A stretch of 64,000 nt of DNA from Gammaproteobacteria bacterium UBA2679 (GCA_002354735.1 DEMD01000010.1:124001-188000), one strand, 5' to 3'. Counted from the first letter of the stretch, positions 50,788 to 60,289 are shown. The notes: generated by a model not told the origin, from the letters alone. A program made the numbers and translations.

Positions 50788-52785
50788 TCAACGGTTTGTG
50801 CTGATTTCGTAAAGGCGGTCTGAGCCATCGATACTTTCATACACCAGTCTGGCCTCCGGCCAGGTGCTGATGACCCCGTCAACAGGGTCTTTGCGCCCAT
50901 TCGAGTTTTCGCCTGTCACGAACCAGACCCTGGTACCGGCATCGACCAGTGCTCTGACTTCATCGTAGTCCGACAGCATCGGGATGCCGGTCCAGAGGTG
51001 TTCAGTGCCACGACAGCTGATCGTCTCGCGGTAGCGCACGTCATCCTGGGTGTGGAAGATGTAGCTGATATTTGGAATGTAGTAATCAGCAGCCGGTGAG
51101 CTGGATATGATGACGTCTTCGGGTGCTGCCAGTTCACCAACCTTCTGACCCACGGTTTCGAAATCATCCCGCTGATAGTAATGAAACTCGGTATACAGGG
51201 GGTAAGCTGATCGAAGGCTGTACTCTGCATGGTCGACGAAAAGCAGGTGGCGCCAGCCGTAGTGTTCTGAACTCAGCGCGTAGCCGCCGAGGCCGAGCAG
51301 CAGCAAGGCGCCATGCACTGTCGATGACCGGGCGTTTGCCAACGTGCTGACTCGCCCCGCCAGCCAGTCCACCGCCACGACGATGAACAGCAGCATCAAG
51401 GGATACAGGTGAAAGCTGTAGCGCGTGAACGTGAAGCGGGTGTTGAGCAGACAGAACACCGTGAGGCAGCCGAGAAATACCAGCAGCAGCAACTTCAGAG
51501 AGTTTTTCTCGGAAGTATCCGCTGTCGTACCTGCGCGGGTACTGCCAATCTGGAAGAGCAGGCCGATCAGCGACACCACGGCAATACCCGCGACGATCCA
51601 CAGCGTTTCTACCGGCACGGCAGCCAGGTAGGTAGCGACGAAGCCCCAGTAGAATGACGGATAGTTCGCCAACGGGACGGGGCTGCGAAGAATCAGCAGC
51701 CAGCCAATGGCCATGGCTGCCACACCTGCCGCATAGGCCAGGAGAGACGGCAGCCTGATCGCCCTGAAATAGCCTAGCAGCATGAACAGAAACACGAGCA
51801 TGGCGGCCAGTACGAAGAGGTGTAGCAGGCAGAGCCCGATTGCGGCAGCGATCACTGTAGTGCCACGCCAGTCGATAAGTGCGGTGCGGTGATCCTTGAC
51901 CAGACGCCAGACCAGCATGACAACACCGGCACCGATCAATGCGAGCGCCAAGATTGTAAGCGGGGAGCCAAGACCATTCAGCACAAGCTCGAACTGAAGA
52001 TCCGGCAGATCAATGCGGCTGTCTGACGGCGGCTTGACATAGTCTGCCGGCGTGCGCACGGGTGCGCCGAGGCTACGCATATCGACCAGCTGAAACGCGA
52101 GCGTAACAATAGTCGCCACACCAACGCTCGGCCAATACCACCTGGGCGTGCGCGGCAGATGACGGGCTTCAGTGGGAGACAGCACGAGCGGTACGAAGCA
52201 CAGCATCAATACGAATATCGCACCCTCGTGTACAAGCACCGCAAGAAGGGCTGTGGCTGGAAGGCGCCAGAACGCTTCTGCATGACCCGCACGCCATTGC
52301 AACAGCCACAGTACCTGCAGCGCAAATACGAGCTGGAAGAAGGCATACATCCGCGCAAAGCGGGCGAACTCGATTTCCCACAGCGATAGCAGGAACAACG
52401 CTGCCGCCAGAAGTGCGACCGGCTTGGACACGACATATCGGGCAATCACGTAGATGACAGGCGCCGTGAGTAGGTTGGCCACAGCTGTTGGCAAACGACC
52501 AGCCAGTTCGGGATCACCTGTAAGGTAGAGCAGTGGGGCGGTGATGTACTGCTGCAGCAGCCCGCGGACGTAATAGCCGCCGCAGGGAAACTCAGGGACG
52601 CCCTTGTCCAGGATGAACTGCACAGAGCTCATGAAGTAGTATTCGTCCAGGCTCAGGTTCCACACGCCCAGGCCGACAAAACGGCTCCAGATGCCGCCGA
52701 GCACGGCAAAGCCGAGAATCAGCCAGGCGAGCGGTGTGAGCCAGGCTGGCGTGGCGGGTGAGTGCCGGGAGTGTGAATCAACCAA
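50788..52785 (-). CDS. GT39/ArnT-like polytopic glycosyltransferase
   Basis: Membrane protein of 665 residues with about 11-12 helices and a C-terminal soluble domain from ~510. The first periplasmic loop has SLDEYYFMSSVQFI, where the acidic DE pair fits the catalytic site of GT-C enzymes (PMT/ArnT), followed by AGRLPTAVANLLTAPVIYVIARY, the family's next block. Such enzymes move a sugar from a polyprenyl-phosphate donor to a protein, lipid A or other glycan; donor and acceptor are unknown here. The start is TTG at 52785 within the last codons of the gamma-carbonic anhydrase gene (8-bp overlap); no ATG lies before the first helix. Confidence 0.8.
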   Translation of the reverse strand: MVDSHSRHSPATPAWLTPLAWLILGFAVLGGIWSRFVGLGVWNLSLDEYYFMSSVQFILDKGVPEFPCGGYYVRGLLQQYITAPLLYLTGDPELAGRLPTAVANLLTAPVIYVIARYVVSKPVALLAAALFLLSLWEIEFARFARMYAFFQLVFALQVLWLLQWRAGHAEAFWRLPATALLAVLVHEGAIFVLMLCFVPLVLSPTEARHLPRTPRWYWPSVGVATIVTLAFQLVDMRSLGAPVRTPADYVKPPSDSRIDLPDLQFELVLNGLGSPLTILALALIGAGVVMLVWRLVKDHRTALIDWRGTTVIAAAIGLCLLHLFVLAAMLVFLFMLLGYFRAIRLPSLLAYAAGVAAMAIGWLLILRSPVPLANYPSFYWGFVATYLAAVPVETLWIVAGIAVVSLIGLLFQIGSTRAGTTADTSEKNSLKLLLLVFLGCLTVFCLLNTRFTFTRYSFHLYPLMLLFIVVAVDWLAGRVSTLANARSSTVHGALLLLGLGGYALSSEHYGWRHLLFVDHAEYSLRSAYPLYTEFHYYQRDDFETVGQKVGELAAPEDVIISSSPAADYYIPNISYIFHTQDDVRYRETISCRGTEHLWTGIPMLSDYDEVRALVDAGTRVWFVTGENSNGRKDPVDGVISTWPEARLVYESIDGSDRLYEISTNR

Positions 52786-53323
52786 AGCTGGGTGTCTCCG
52801 CGAGATACTGGTCCTTCAGGCGCACGTAGTTGGCGGCCGTATACTTGAAGTATTCTGTCTCGCTTGCAGAGAGTGCGCGCACCCGCTTGGCCGGCGATCC
52901 GACATACAGGCTGTCACTCTCGAGAATCTTGCCGGGTGGCACTAGCGTGTTCGCGCCAATAACCACGCGTGAAGGCACCACTGCACCATCCATGATAATG
53001 GCGCCCATGCCGACCAGGATCTCGTCGCCCAGTGTGCAGCCATGCAGCACCGCCCGGTGTCCAACGGTGACATCGTTGCCGATGATGAGTGGATGGCCGT
53101 CACGGGTGAAGGGGCCAGCATGAGTGATATGCAGCACACTGCCATCCTGTATGCTGCAACGGTCGCCGATGCGAATGCTGTGCATGTCGCCGCGGATGAT
53201 CGTGCCCGGCCACACCGAGCAGTCCTGTCCGAGTACGACATCCCCAATGACTACAGCGGTGGGATCGATGAAGCTTTCGGCCCCGATTAGTGGGTGCTTG
53301 CCCTGAAATCCACGTAGATTCAT
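52778..53323 (-). CDS. Gamma-carbonic anhydrase-family protein (YrdA/PaaY-like)
   Basis: Left-handed beta-helix protein of 181 residues built of hexapeptide repeats. The trimer's zinc ligands are visible as His in VLHITH (H65 or H68), H89 in VGHRAVLHGC and H94. Family members are carbonic anhydrases or thioesterase-like enzymes. The activity of this group is often unproven. In Pseudomonas the same gene stands beside prlC. Only 28 bp separate its start from the divergent prlC start. Confidence 0.93.
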   Translation of the reverse strand: MNLRGFQGKHPLIGAESFIDPTAVVIGDVVLGQDCSVWPGTIIRGDMHSIRIGDRCSIQDGSVLHITHAGPFTRDGHPLIIGNDVTVGHRAVLHGCTLGDEILVGMGAIIMDGAVVPSRVVIGANTLVPPGKILESDSLYVGSPAKRVRALSASETEYFKYTAANYVRLKDQYLAETPSFG

Positions 53324-53351
53324 ACTGACTATCCAATATCCGTCTGGAGAA

Positions 53352-55409
53352 ATGATGACAGCCTATCAGCCAATTCTTGATCTACCAAGCTTCTCTAAAG
53401 TGGACGCGAGCACCCTTGTGGATGAGCTCAAGGCACTGCTGGACGAGTGCCGGGCTGAAATCACACGTGTCATCAATTCCGGTCGTAGCAGCTGGGACGA
53501 CATCGTGCAGCCTATGGACGAGCTCGCGAATCGTCTCAACCAGTTCTGGGCGCCCGTCAGTCATCTTAACGCGGTGCGCAATAGCGAGCGTCTGCGTGAA
53601 GCCTACAATGCTGCGGTCGAACTGTTAAGCGAGTATTACACCGAGCTGGGCCAGAACAAGGGGCTCTATCAGGCCTATCAGGCGCTGGCGGAATCCGCCG
53701 AGTTTGAACAGCTGCCGCAAGCCAAGCGCAAGGCCCTCGAAGACGCGCTGCGCAGCTTCAGGCTCAGTGGTGTTTCTCTCGAAGCGGATGCCCAGAAGCG
53801 CTATGGCGAAATTTCACGACGCCTGGCGCAGCTCACATCCAAATTCAGCGACAACGTGCTCGATGCGACGCAGGCCTGGAAGAAGCCAGTAGACGACAAG
53901 ACCTTGCTGTCAGGCTTACCTGAGTCAGCGCTCGACATGCTTCGTTCAGCTGCGAGCAAGGCCGACGACTGCGAAGCGGAGTACCTGTTGTCACTCGAGT
54001 TTCCCTGCTATCACGCGATCATGACCTATTGCGACACCCGTGAACTGCGCGAGGAAATGTACGTCGCCTTCAGTACACGCGCGTCTGACCAGGGTCCGCA
54101 CGCAGGGCAGTTCGATAATACCGAAACCATGCATGAGATCCTCAGTCTGCGCCAGGAGATGGCCCGGCTGCTCGGTTTCGATACCTATGCTGAATACAGC
54201 CTTGCCACCAAGATGGCCGAAGATCCGCAAACCGTGACCAGCTTTCTCGAAGAGCTTGCCGAAAAGGCCAAACCCTTCGCTCGACGTGAATTCGACGAGT
54301 TGCAGGCCTTCGCCCGTGAAACCGACGGCGAACGAATCACTCAGGCGCAGGGGCTACAGGCCTGGGACGTCGGCTACTATTCGGAGAAGCTGCGAAAGTC
54401 GCGCTATGACCTGAGCCAGGAGGCCTTGCGTCCCTATTTTCCCGCCGAGCGTGTGATCAAGGGCATGTTCAGCGTCGTGAGCAAGCTGTTCGGCGTGCAG
54501 TTCGAGCAAGCTGAAGCGGATGACTGCTATCACGAAGACGTCACCTTCTATCGGGTGAAGCGCGACGGCGAAGTCATTGCAGCGGTCTACATGGATCTGT
54601 TCGCGCGCCAGCAGAAGCGCGGGGGTGCCTGGATGGCCGACTATGCGGTGCGGTATGAGCGCCACGACCATGATGGTGTGCGCCTGCAGCTGCCAGTCGC
54701 CTTCATGACCAGTAACTTCACGCCGGCCACCGATAATCAGCCCTCACTGCTCACGCACGATGAAGTCACCACACTCTTTCACGAATTCGGTCATGCCCTG
54801 CATCATATGCTCACACAGATCGACTGCTACGATGTGTCGGGAATCAACGGCGTCGCCTGGGATGCGGTGGAGCTGCCGAGTCAGTTCATGGAGAACTGGT
54901 GCTGGGAGCCAGAGGCGCTCGAGCTGATTTCAGGTCATTACGAAACTGGTGAGCCTCTGCCGGTCGACCTGCTGGACAAGATGTTGGCGGCCAAGCATTT
55001 CAACAGCGGTATGATGATGGTCAGGCAGATCGAGTTTTCGCTGTTCGATTTCCGTCTGCATCAGGACTATGAGACAGGCTTCGACGTCCAGAAGCTGCTC
55101 GATGAGGTGCGGTCGAAGGTCGCCGTGGTGAAAGTGCCGGCCTACAACCGTTTCCAGCACAGCTTCTCGCATGTGTTTGCTGGTGGCTATGCCGCAGGCT
55201 ACTACAGCTACAAATGGGCCGAAGTTCTGGCTGCTGATGCCTTCGATCTGTTCACTGAGAAAGGTATTTTCGACGCCGAGACAGGACAACGCTTCCTCGA
55301 GAACATCCTGTCGAAAGGTGGTAGCGAAGAAGCGCTGACGCTGTTCAAGCGCTTTCGAGGTCGCGAGCCCAGTGTCGAGGCTCTACTGAAGCAGTCAGGG
55401 CTGCAATAG
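53352..55409 (+). CDS. prlC: Oligopeptidase A
   Basis: Cytosolic M3 zinc metallopeptidase that degrades signal-peptide fragments and other oligopeptides. It has 685 residues (E. coli 680). The HExxH site is HEFGHALHH (H477, E478, H481), and the third ligand Glu lies ~25 residues on in ELPSQFMENWCWE. Two adjacent ATGs (53352 and 53355) are possible; the GGAGA Shine-Dalgarno favours the second. yheV follows one base after its stop. Confidence 0.96.
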   Translation: MMTAYQPILDLPSFSKVDASTLVDELKALLDECRAEITRVINSGRSSWDDIVQPMDELANRLNQFWAPVSHLNAVRNSERLREAYNAAVELLSEYYTELGQNKGLYQAYQALAESAEFEQLPQAKRKALEDALRSFRLSGVSLEADAQKRYGEISRRLAQLTSKFSDNVLDATQAWKKPVDDKTLLSGLPESALDMLRSAASKADDCEAEYLLSLEFPCYHAIMTYCDTRELREEMYVAFSTRASDQGPHAGQFDNTETMHEILSLRQEMARLLGFDTYAEYSLATKMAEDPQTVTSFLEELAEKAKPFARREFDELQAFARETDGERITQAQGLQAWDVGYYSEKLRKSRYDLSQEALRPYFPAERVIKGMFSVVSKLFGVQFEQAEADDCYHEDVTFYRVKRDGEVIAAVYMDLFARQQKRGGAWMADYAVRYERHDHDGVRLQLPVAFMTSNFTPATDNQPSLLTHDEVTTLFHEFGHALHHMLTQIDCYDVSGINGVAWDAVELPSQFMENWCWEPEALELISGHYETGEPLPVDLLDKMLAAKHFNSGMMMVRQIEFSLFDFRLHQDYETGFDVQKLLDEVRSKVAVVKVPAYNRFQHSFSHVFAGGYAAGYYSYKWAEVLAADAFDLFTEKGIFDAETGQRFLENILSKGGSEEALTLFKRFRGREPSVEALLKQSGLQ

Positions 55410-55410
55410 C

Positions 55411-55680
55411 ATGATCAAGCGATTCATTGCTGGTGCTGTCTGCCCGCGCTGTGCTGCGATGGACAAGATACGCGCCTGGACCAATGAGCAGGGCAAGCAG
55501 GTGCGCGACTGTGTGGCCTGTGGCTTTAATGAGGCGCTGAACGATCCGCCAGCGCCAGACCTCCCGGCGAACCGAATGGAGGCTCGAAAACAGCAGGCTG
55601 ATTCGGCAAAGGCTGCCGTGAAGGAGCAGCCTATCAAGTTCTACAAACTTCCGAAGCGTGACCCGAAGCCGGGTTCGTAG
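55411..55680 (+). CDS. yheV: YheV-family zinc-ribbon protein
   Basis: Small protein (89 residues) with two CxxC pairs, C11-C14 (CPRC) and C34-C37 (CVACGF), forming a zinc ribbon. The C-terminus is Lys/Pro-rich (FYKLPKRDPKPGS). Function is unknown; in Pseudomonas it also follows prlC. Its last 40 bp overlap the end of the convergent gene on the minus strand. Confidence 0.92.
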   Translation: MIKRFIAGAVCPRCAAMDKIRAWTNEQGKQVRDCVACGFNEALNDPPAPDLPANRMEARKQQADSAKAAVKEQPIKFYKLPKRDPKPGS

Positions 55681-56390
55681 CCCAGACTGAGCGCAATCTT
55701 GTGGGCGGTCAGCAGCGTCGCCAGATTGTTCTCCCTCAGACGAAAGCAGCCGCCGGAATGGCGTCGTCTGCACAGGCATTCACAACGATCGTCTGCTTCG
55801 GAACAAGGGGCGGATGGCGCAGGGTCTGCTGCATCAGCGAGCGACTGCGCGAAGGCACGACTGTCGAAGCCGCCGGGCCCACACACCTGGTTGATGAGCT
55901 GATCGAGATCGTTCTCACAAGCCAGATCGACTTCATTGGCGAAGGGTTCGCCGACAAGCTGGTGGACCAGCAGGTTGGCTTCATCGTTCACGAAATGAAA
56001 GGCGTCACTGCGCCCGAGGTCTGGGTAGGTGTCGCGGAACTCCTCGACCAGTCGGTGGCATCGGTAGGCCTTGATGAGCAGCCCGCTGACACCGGATTGT
56101 CCGGTCACGGCTTCTGGTAATTCAGTGAAGTAGCGAACGCACTGATCGCAGATGGCGCTGAGAAGACTGTCTGGTTCTGCATCGCGACTGATGCACTGAA
56201 GAACCGCCGGCACCAGCGAGATGTACAGGCGCACGAAGGCCCCAAGCGCTGCGCCCGCATCCGTGTCGGCGATGGAGATTCGGCCCGGAAGCTGGCCAAG
56301 TCGCCGACCGATCCAGAGCTGCAGACCGCTGGCTTCGAAATCTCTCCGTACGCCGGAATTGATGATCTCGTCTACAACATCGAGCGTCAT
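55641..56390 (-). CDS. Conserved-looking protein of unknown function
   Basis: I do not recognise this 249-residue protein. AAGGAA lies ~8 bases before the ATG at 56390, and the frame is long and well-composed, so it is probably real. It is mostly helical with a Cys-rich patch near residues 197-217 (PCSEADDRCECLCRRRHSGGC) that could bind metal. It has no signal or membrane segment. Its 3' end overlaps yheV by 40 bp in antisense. Confidence 0.6.
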   Translation of the reverse strand: MTLDVVDEIINSGVRRDFEASGLQLWIGRRLGQLPGRISIADTDAGAALGAFVRLYISLVPAVLQCISRDAEPDSLLSAICDQCVRYFTELPEAVTGQSGVSGLLIKAYRCHRLVEEFRDTYPDLGRSDAFHFVNDEANLLVHQLVGEPFANEVDLACENDLDQLINQVCGPGGFDSRAFAQSLADAADPAPSAPCSEADDRCECLCRRRHSGGCFRLRENNLATLLTAHKIALSLGYEPGFGSRFGSL

Positions 56391-56451
56391 CCCGTGTTCC
56401 TTACCTCATGTGAGCCATGACAGGGTCCGAACAGGAATTGAACTGTTTCTG

Positions 56452-56489
56452 AGACTCAAGCATGTGCACTTTTGAGTGTAGACTCAAGC
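56452..56489. repeat. Direct repeat upstream of the cox promoter
   Basis: AGACTCAAGC occurs at 56452-56461 and 56480-56489, 28 bp apart. Between them TTGAGT (56472-56477) forms a hairpin with ACTCAA (56482-56487). It ends 16 bp before the -35, a plausible activator site. Confidence 0.5.
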
Positions 56490-56504
56490 CCAGGAAAAAG
56501 GTAA

Positions 56505-56534
56505 TTGCTGCCCGCTTCAGAATATGCTTATACT
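56505..56534 (+). promoter_or_regulatory. Likely promoter of the cox operon
   Basis: TTGCTG (56505-56510), 17 bp, then TTATAC (56528-56533) preceded by an extended TGC; the shifted hexamer TATACT also fits. It lies ~318 bp before coxB. Confidence 0.5.
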
Positions 56535-56851
56535 GGCCGCAAATAACCCCGTAGCTATTTGGTCAGTGCCAGTAGTTGTTAAGTTGTCCCCTAAGCGATT
56601 GTCTTGCAAAGAGATGATTGGGCGGACGGCCTTGCGATGAGCGGTCGCTGTCGATACTGTCGGCTATGCGGAGTTGGAAGAACAATAATAGATCGCGCAG
56701 CGCCGTCTGCTTCGATGATCCCGTGAGTTCATGGTGCGGGTTCACGTGGCTAGCTCATGCTCTTTATTTTGTTCTCTATCCGCAGTCGTGTATCGACGCC
56801 AGATACCTGCGTCCGGTTTTCCAGGATTCAGCTATAGACTGTGGAGCTTGC

Positions 56852-57991
56852 ATGACTGTCCTCTCACACCTCCGACGACCCCGTCGGCTCTCGCTTGCCA
56901 TCGCTACGGCAGTGCTGAGTATGGTTCCCCTGGTCGCCAGTGCCGCCTGGGAGCTCAATATGACCAAGGGCGTCACTGACATCAGCCACAAGGTCTACGA
57001 CCTGCACATGCTCATTCTCTGGGTCTGCATCGCCATTGGCGTGGTCGTCTTCGGCGTCATGTTCTGGTCGATGTTTGCCTACCGCAAGAGCAGGGGCGCG
57101 AAGGCCAGCAAGTTCCACGAAAGCACCACCGTCGAAATAATCTGGACTGCAATTCCCTTCATCATCCTTATCGGCATGGCGATTCCCGCCACCGGCACCC
57201 TCATCGAAATGTACGACACCAACGATTCCGAGATCGATATCAAGGTCACCGGCTATCAGTGGAAATGGCGCTACGACTACCTGAAGGAAGACTTCGGCTA
57301 CTTCAGTGTGATGGAAACGCATCAGGATGAACTCTACAACCGTGCTGAGAAAGGTGAGCACTACCTGCTCGACGTGGATGAGCCAGTCGTTGTGCCCATT
57401 GGCAAGAAAATTCGTTTCCTGGTCACGGCTGCCGATGTCATTCACTCCTGGTGGGTGCCGGACATTGCCGTCAAGCGCGACGCAATTCCGGGCTACATCA
57501 ATGAATCATGGACCCGCATCGACACGCCCGGTATCTACCGCGGTCAGTGCACCGAACTCTGTGGCAAGGACCACGGCTTCATGCCAGTCGTCGTGAAGGC
57601 CGTAGAGCAGGCAGAGTATGACGAGTGGGTGCTGGCCAAGCAGGAAAAGGCAAAGGAAGAGTTCGAGCTGCAGAGCAAGGAGTGGACACTTGCTGAGCTG
57701 GTAGAGCGCGGTGAAGCGGTGTATGCGAAAAACTGTGCCGGTTGTCACCAGGCCAATGGTCAGGGCTTGCCGCCCACATTCCCATCTCTGGTCGGTAGCG
57801 ATCTGGTCATGGGTGCCATCGAAGCCCACGCGGAAATCGTGATCAAGGGCAGCCCGGGTACTTCGATGCCGGCTTTCGGTGGTCAGCTGAGCGATGTCGA
57901 TATCGCTGCGGTAGTCACCTACGAACGAAATGCCTGGGGTAACGACCTCGGCGATATGCTCGAACCAAAAGACGTCAGCGGACTTAAATAA
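56852..57991 (+). CDS. coxB: Cytochrome c oxidase subunit II with fused cytochrome c
   Basis: CuA subunit of a caa3-type terminal oxidase. The ATG at 56852 has GGAG 5 bases upstream. A signal peptide (cut near SAA/WE) and two membrane helices (about 50-75, 95-118) precede the CuA domain: H198, C233, E235, C237, H241 and M244 (GQCTELCGKDHGFM). A C-terminal cytochrome c domain has C295-C298-H299 (NCAGCH) and the distal M339. The fused domain lets the complex take electrons directly from bc1 or soluble cytochrome c. It has 379 residues and is the first cistron of coxB-coxA-ctaG-coxC. Confidence 0.96.
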   Translation: MTVLSHLRRPRRLSLAIATAVLSMVPLVASAAWELNMTKGVTDISHKVYDLHMLILWVCIAIGVVVFGVMFWSMFAYRKSRGAKASKFHESTTVEIIWTAIPFIILIGMAIPATGTLIEMYDTNDSEIDIKVTGYQWKWRYDYLKEDFGYFSVMETHQDELYNRAEKGEHYLLDVDEPVVVPIGKKIRFLVTAADVIHSWWVPDIAVKRDAIPGYINESWTRIDTPGIYRGQCTELCGKDHGFMPVVVKAVEQAEYDEWVLAKQEKAKEEFELQSKEWTLAELVERGEAVYAKNCAGCHQANGQGLPPTFPSLVGSDLVMGAIEAHAEIVIKGSPGTSMPAFGGQLSDVDIAAVVTYERNAWGNDLGDMLEPKDVSGLK

Positions 57992-58029
57992 GCGGCCGGT
58001 TGGTCTGCAACAGGCTCAGGAGACAGGAC

Positions 58030-59616
58030 ATGAGTGCGGTAATAGATTCCCATCACCACGATGATCATCATCACGGCCCTGCAAAGGGATTCACGCGCTG
58101 GCTGTATACGACCAACCACAAGGACATCGGTTCGATGTACCTGTGGTTCAGTTTCACCATGTTCCTGCTTGGCGGGTGCATGGCGCTGGTCATCCGCGCG
58201 GAGCTGTTCGAGCCAGGCCTGCAGATCGTAGCCCCTGAATTCTTCAACCAGATGACGACCATGCATGGCCTCATCATGGTATTTGGCGCGGTCATGCCGG
58301 CTTTTGTCGGTCTGGCCAACTGGTTGATACCGATGATGGTTGGTGCGCCGGACATGGCGCTGCCACGCATGAACAACTGGAGCTTCTGGATTCTTCCGTT
58401 CGCCTTCAGCCTGATGGTTTCTACCCTGTTCATGGAAGGCGGCGGCCCCAATTTCGGCTGGACCTTCTACGCACCGCTGTCGACGACTTACGCCCCGCCC
58501 AGCGTGACCTTCTTCATCTTCGCCGTGCACATGATGGGTATTTCCTCGATCATGGGTGCCATCAACGTGATCGCGACCATCCTCAACATGCGTGCCCCTG
58601 GCATGACCATGATGAAGATGCCGATGTTCGTCTGGTCATGGCTGATCACGGCCTTCCTGCTGATTGCGGTCATGCCGGTTCTGGCAGGTGTGGTCACCAT
58701 GATGCTGACCGACATCCATTTCGGTACCAGTTTCTTCAAGCCTGAGGGCGGTGGCGACCCGGTCCTGTTCCAGCACGTGTTCTGGTTCTTCGGTCATCCG
58801 GAGGTCTATATCATGATCCTGCCGGCTTTCGGTATTGTTTCGCAGATCATTCCGACCTTCAGTCGCAAGCCCCTCTTCGGCTATGCTTCAATGGTTTATG
58901 CCACGGCATCCATCGCGGTACTGAGCTTCCTGGTATGGGCACACCACATGTTTACAGTGGGCATGCCGCTGGCGGGTGAGCTGTTCTTCATGTACGCCAC
59001 CATGCTGATTGCCGTGCCGACAGGTGTGAAGGTCTTCAACTGGGTCAGTACCATGTTCAAGGGCTCGCTCACCTTCGAAACGCCAATGCTGTTCTCGGTG
59101 GCTTTCGTCATCCTGTTCACCATCGGCGGCTTCTCTGGCCTTATGCTGGCCATGGCGCCGGCTGACTTCCAGTATCACGATACCTATTTCGTAGTTGCGC
59201 ACTTCCACTACGTACTGGTGCCAGGTGCCATTTTCAGTATCTTCGCGGCTGCGTATTACTGGCTGCCAAAGTGGACTGGCTTCATGTACGACGAGACCCT
59301 GGGCAAGCTGCACTTCTGGCTCTCGTTCATCGGCGTCAACCTGACCTTCTTCCCAATGCACTTCGTAGGTCTCGCAGGCATGCCACGACGGATTCCTGAC
59401 TACGCGCTGCAGTTCGCAGACTTCAATATGGTCGCGAGTGTCGGTGCCTTCCTATTCGGCACTACACAGCTGCTGTTCCTGTTTATCGTCCTGAAGTGCG
59501 TCAAGGGCGGCAAGCGTGCCACAGCTTCCGTCTGGGAAGGTGCAGAAGGCCTCGAGTGGACCATCCCGTCACCAGCGCCTTACCACACCTTTGCGACACC
59601 ACCGAAGATCAACTGA
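58030..59616 (+). CDS. coxA: Cytochrome c oxidase subunit I
   Basis: Catalytic haem-copper subunit with 12 membrane helices (528 residues). The haem a ligand His is in TTMHGLIMVFGA. HPEVY carries the CuB His, proton-channel Glu and cross-linked Tyr. The CuB HH pair is in WAHHMFTVG, and haem a3/a His lie in HDTYFVVAHFHY. This is an A-type (mitochondrial-like) oxidase with D and K channels. I chose ATG 58030, with GGAG upstream; an N-terminal His-rich stretch (HHHDDHHHG) follows it, possibly metal-binding. ctaG starts 10 bp after the stop. Confidence 0.97.
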   Translation: MSAVIDSHHHDDHHHGPAKGFTRWLYTTNHKDIGSMYLWFSFTMFLLGGCMALVIRAELFEPGLQIVAPEFFNQMTTMHGLIMVFGAVMPAFVGLANWLIPMMVGAPDMALPRMNNWSFWILPFAFSLMVSTLFMEGGGPNFGWTFYAPLSTTYAPPSVTFFIFAVHMMGISSIMGAINVIATILNMRAPGMTMMKMPMFVWSWLITAFLLIAVMPVLAGVVTMMLTDIHFGTSFFKPEGGGDPVLFQHVFWFFGHPEVYIMILPAFGIVSQIIPTFSRKPLFGYASMVYATASIAVLSFLVWAHHMFTVGMPLAGELFFMYATMLIAVPTGVKVFNWVSTMFKGSLTFETPMLFSVAFVILFTIGGFSGLMLAMAPADFQYHDTYFVVAHFHYVLVPGAIFSIFAAAYYWLPKWTGFMYDETLGKLHFWLSFIGVNLTFFPMHFVGLAGMPRRIPDYALQFADFNMVASVGAFLFGTTQLLFLFIVLKCVKGGKRATASVWEGAEGLEWTIPSPAPYHTFATPPKIN

Positions 59617-59626
59617 GGTAGCGGAC

Positions 59627-60208
59627 GTGAGCGAGCATAGCGACCAGCCAGACAACGGCACCCCGACGCGCTCACACGCGGCTACGGTTCGAAAGTTGCT
59701 GTTCGTCGTGGTCGCGATGTTCGGCTTTGGCTTTGCGCTCGTGCCGCTCTATGACCTGTTCTGTGATATCACTGGCATCAATGGCAAGACCAATGGCCGT
59801 TATGAGGGTGAGATTTCCAGTGCGGAACCAGGCGAAGGCGAGTCGCGCCGGATAGTCAGAGTGCAGTTTACGACGAGTAACAACGCCAACATGCCGTGGA
59901 TCTTCAATCCACCGGAAAACAAGCAGATGGATGTCGTCGTGGGTGAGCCGGTGCAGGTGGATTTCTTTGCGCGCAATCCGACAGATCGCTTCATAGTCGC
60001 CCAAGCCATCCCGAGTGTGGCGCCCTCGAAGGGCGCAGACTACTTTCATAAGACCGAATGCTTCTGTTTTCAGCGGCAGGAACTCGAAGCAGGCGCTGAT
60101 ACCTTGATGGGTCTGCGATTTTTCATCGACAGGGATTTGCCGGAAGACATCAAGACCCTGACCCTGTCGTACACGATGTTCGAGGTTCAGGATCATGCCA
60201 GCCGCTAG
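59627..60208 (+). CDS. ctaG: Cytochrome c oxidase assembly protein CtaG/Cox11
   Basis: Membrane-anchored copper chaperone that inserts CuB into CoxA. It has 193 residues with one N-terminal helix (LLFVVVAMFGFGFALVPLYDLF). The Cu(I) site CFCF is in HKTECFCFQRQEL. The GTG start at 59627 has GAGGT 7 bases upstream; the frame extends further left only inside coxA. Confidence 0.95.
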   Translation: MSEHSDQPDNGTPTRSHAATVRKLLFVVVAMFGFGFALVPLYDLFCDITGINGKTNGRYEGEISSAEPGEGESRRIVRVQFTTSNNANMPWIFNPPENKQMDVVVGEPVQVDFFARNPTDRFIVAQAIPSVAPSKGADYFHKTECFCFQRQELEAGADTLMGLRFFIDRDLPEDIKTLTLSYTMFEVQDHASR

Positions 60209-60289
60209 AGCGATGGTTAAAAACCACATAGTAGACGCAACAACAATCACAGCAATCGTCTGTCGACGAAATCAGGGAGTCACTCACGC

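Larger units (their letters stand above)
56391..56851. other. Gap of 461 bp upstream of the cytochrome oxidase operon
   Basis: No gene is supported; the coxB frame runs open to 56618 but the extension lacks family residues. It contains the direct repeat AGACTCAAGC (56452 and 56480), a small hairpin (56472-56487) and a likely promoter at 56505, giving coxB a leader of about 310 bases. This looks like the control region of the cox operon. Confidence 0.6.

Noticed and set aside
56618..56851. N-terminal extension of coxB by 78 codons
   Set aside because: The extra residues look random and the signal peptide and ribosome-binding site fit ATG 56852.
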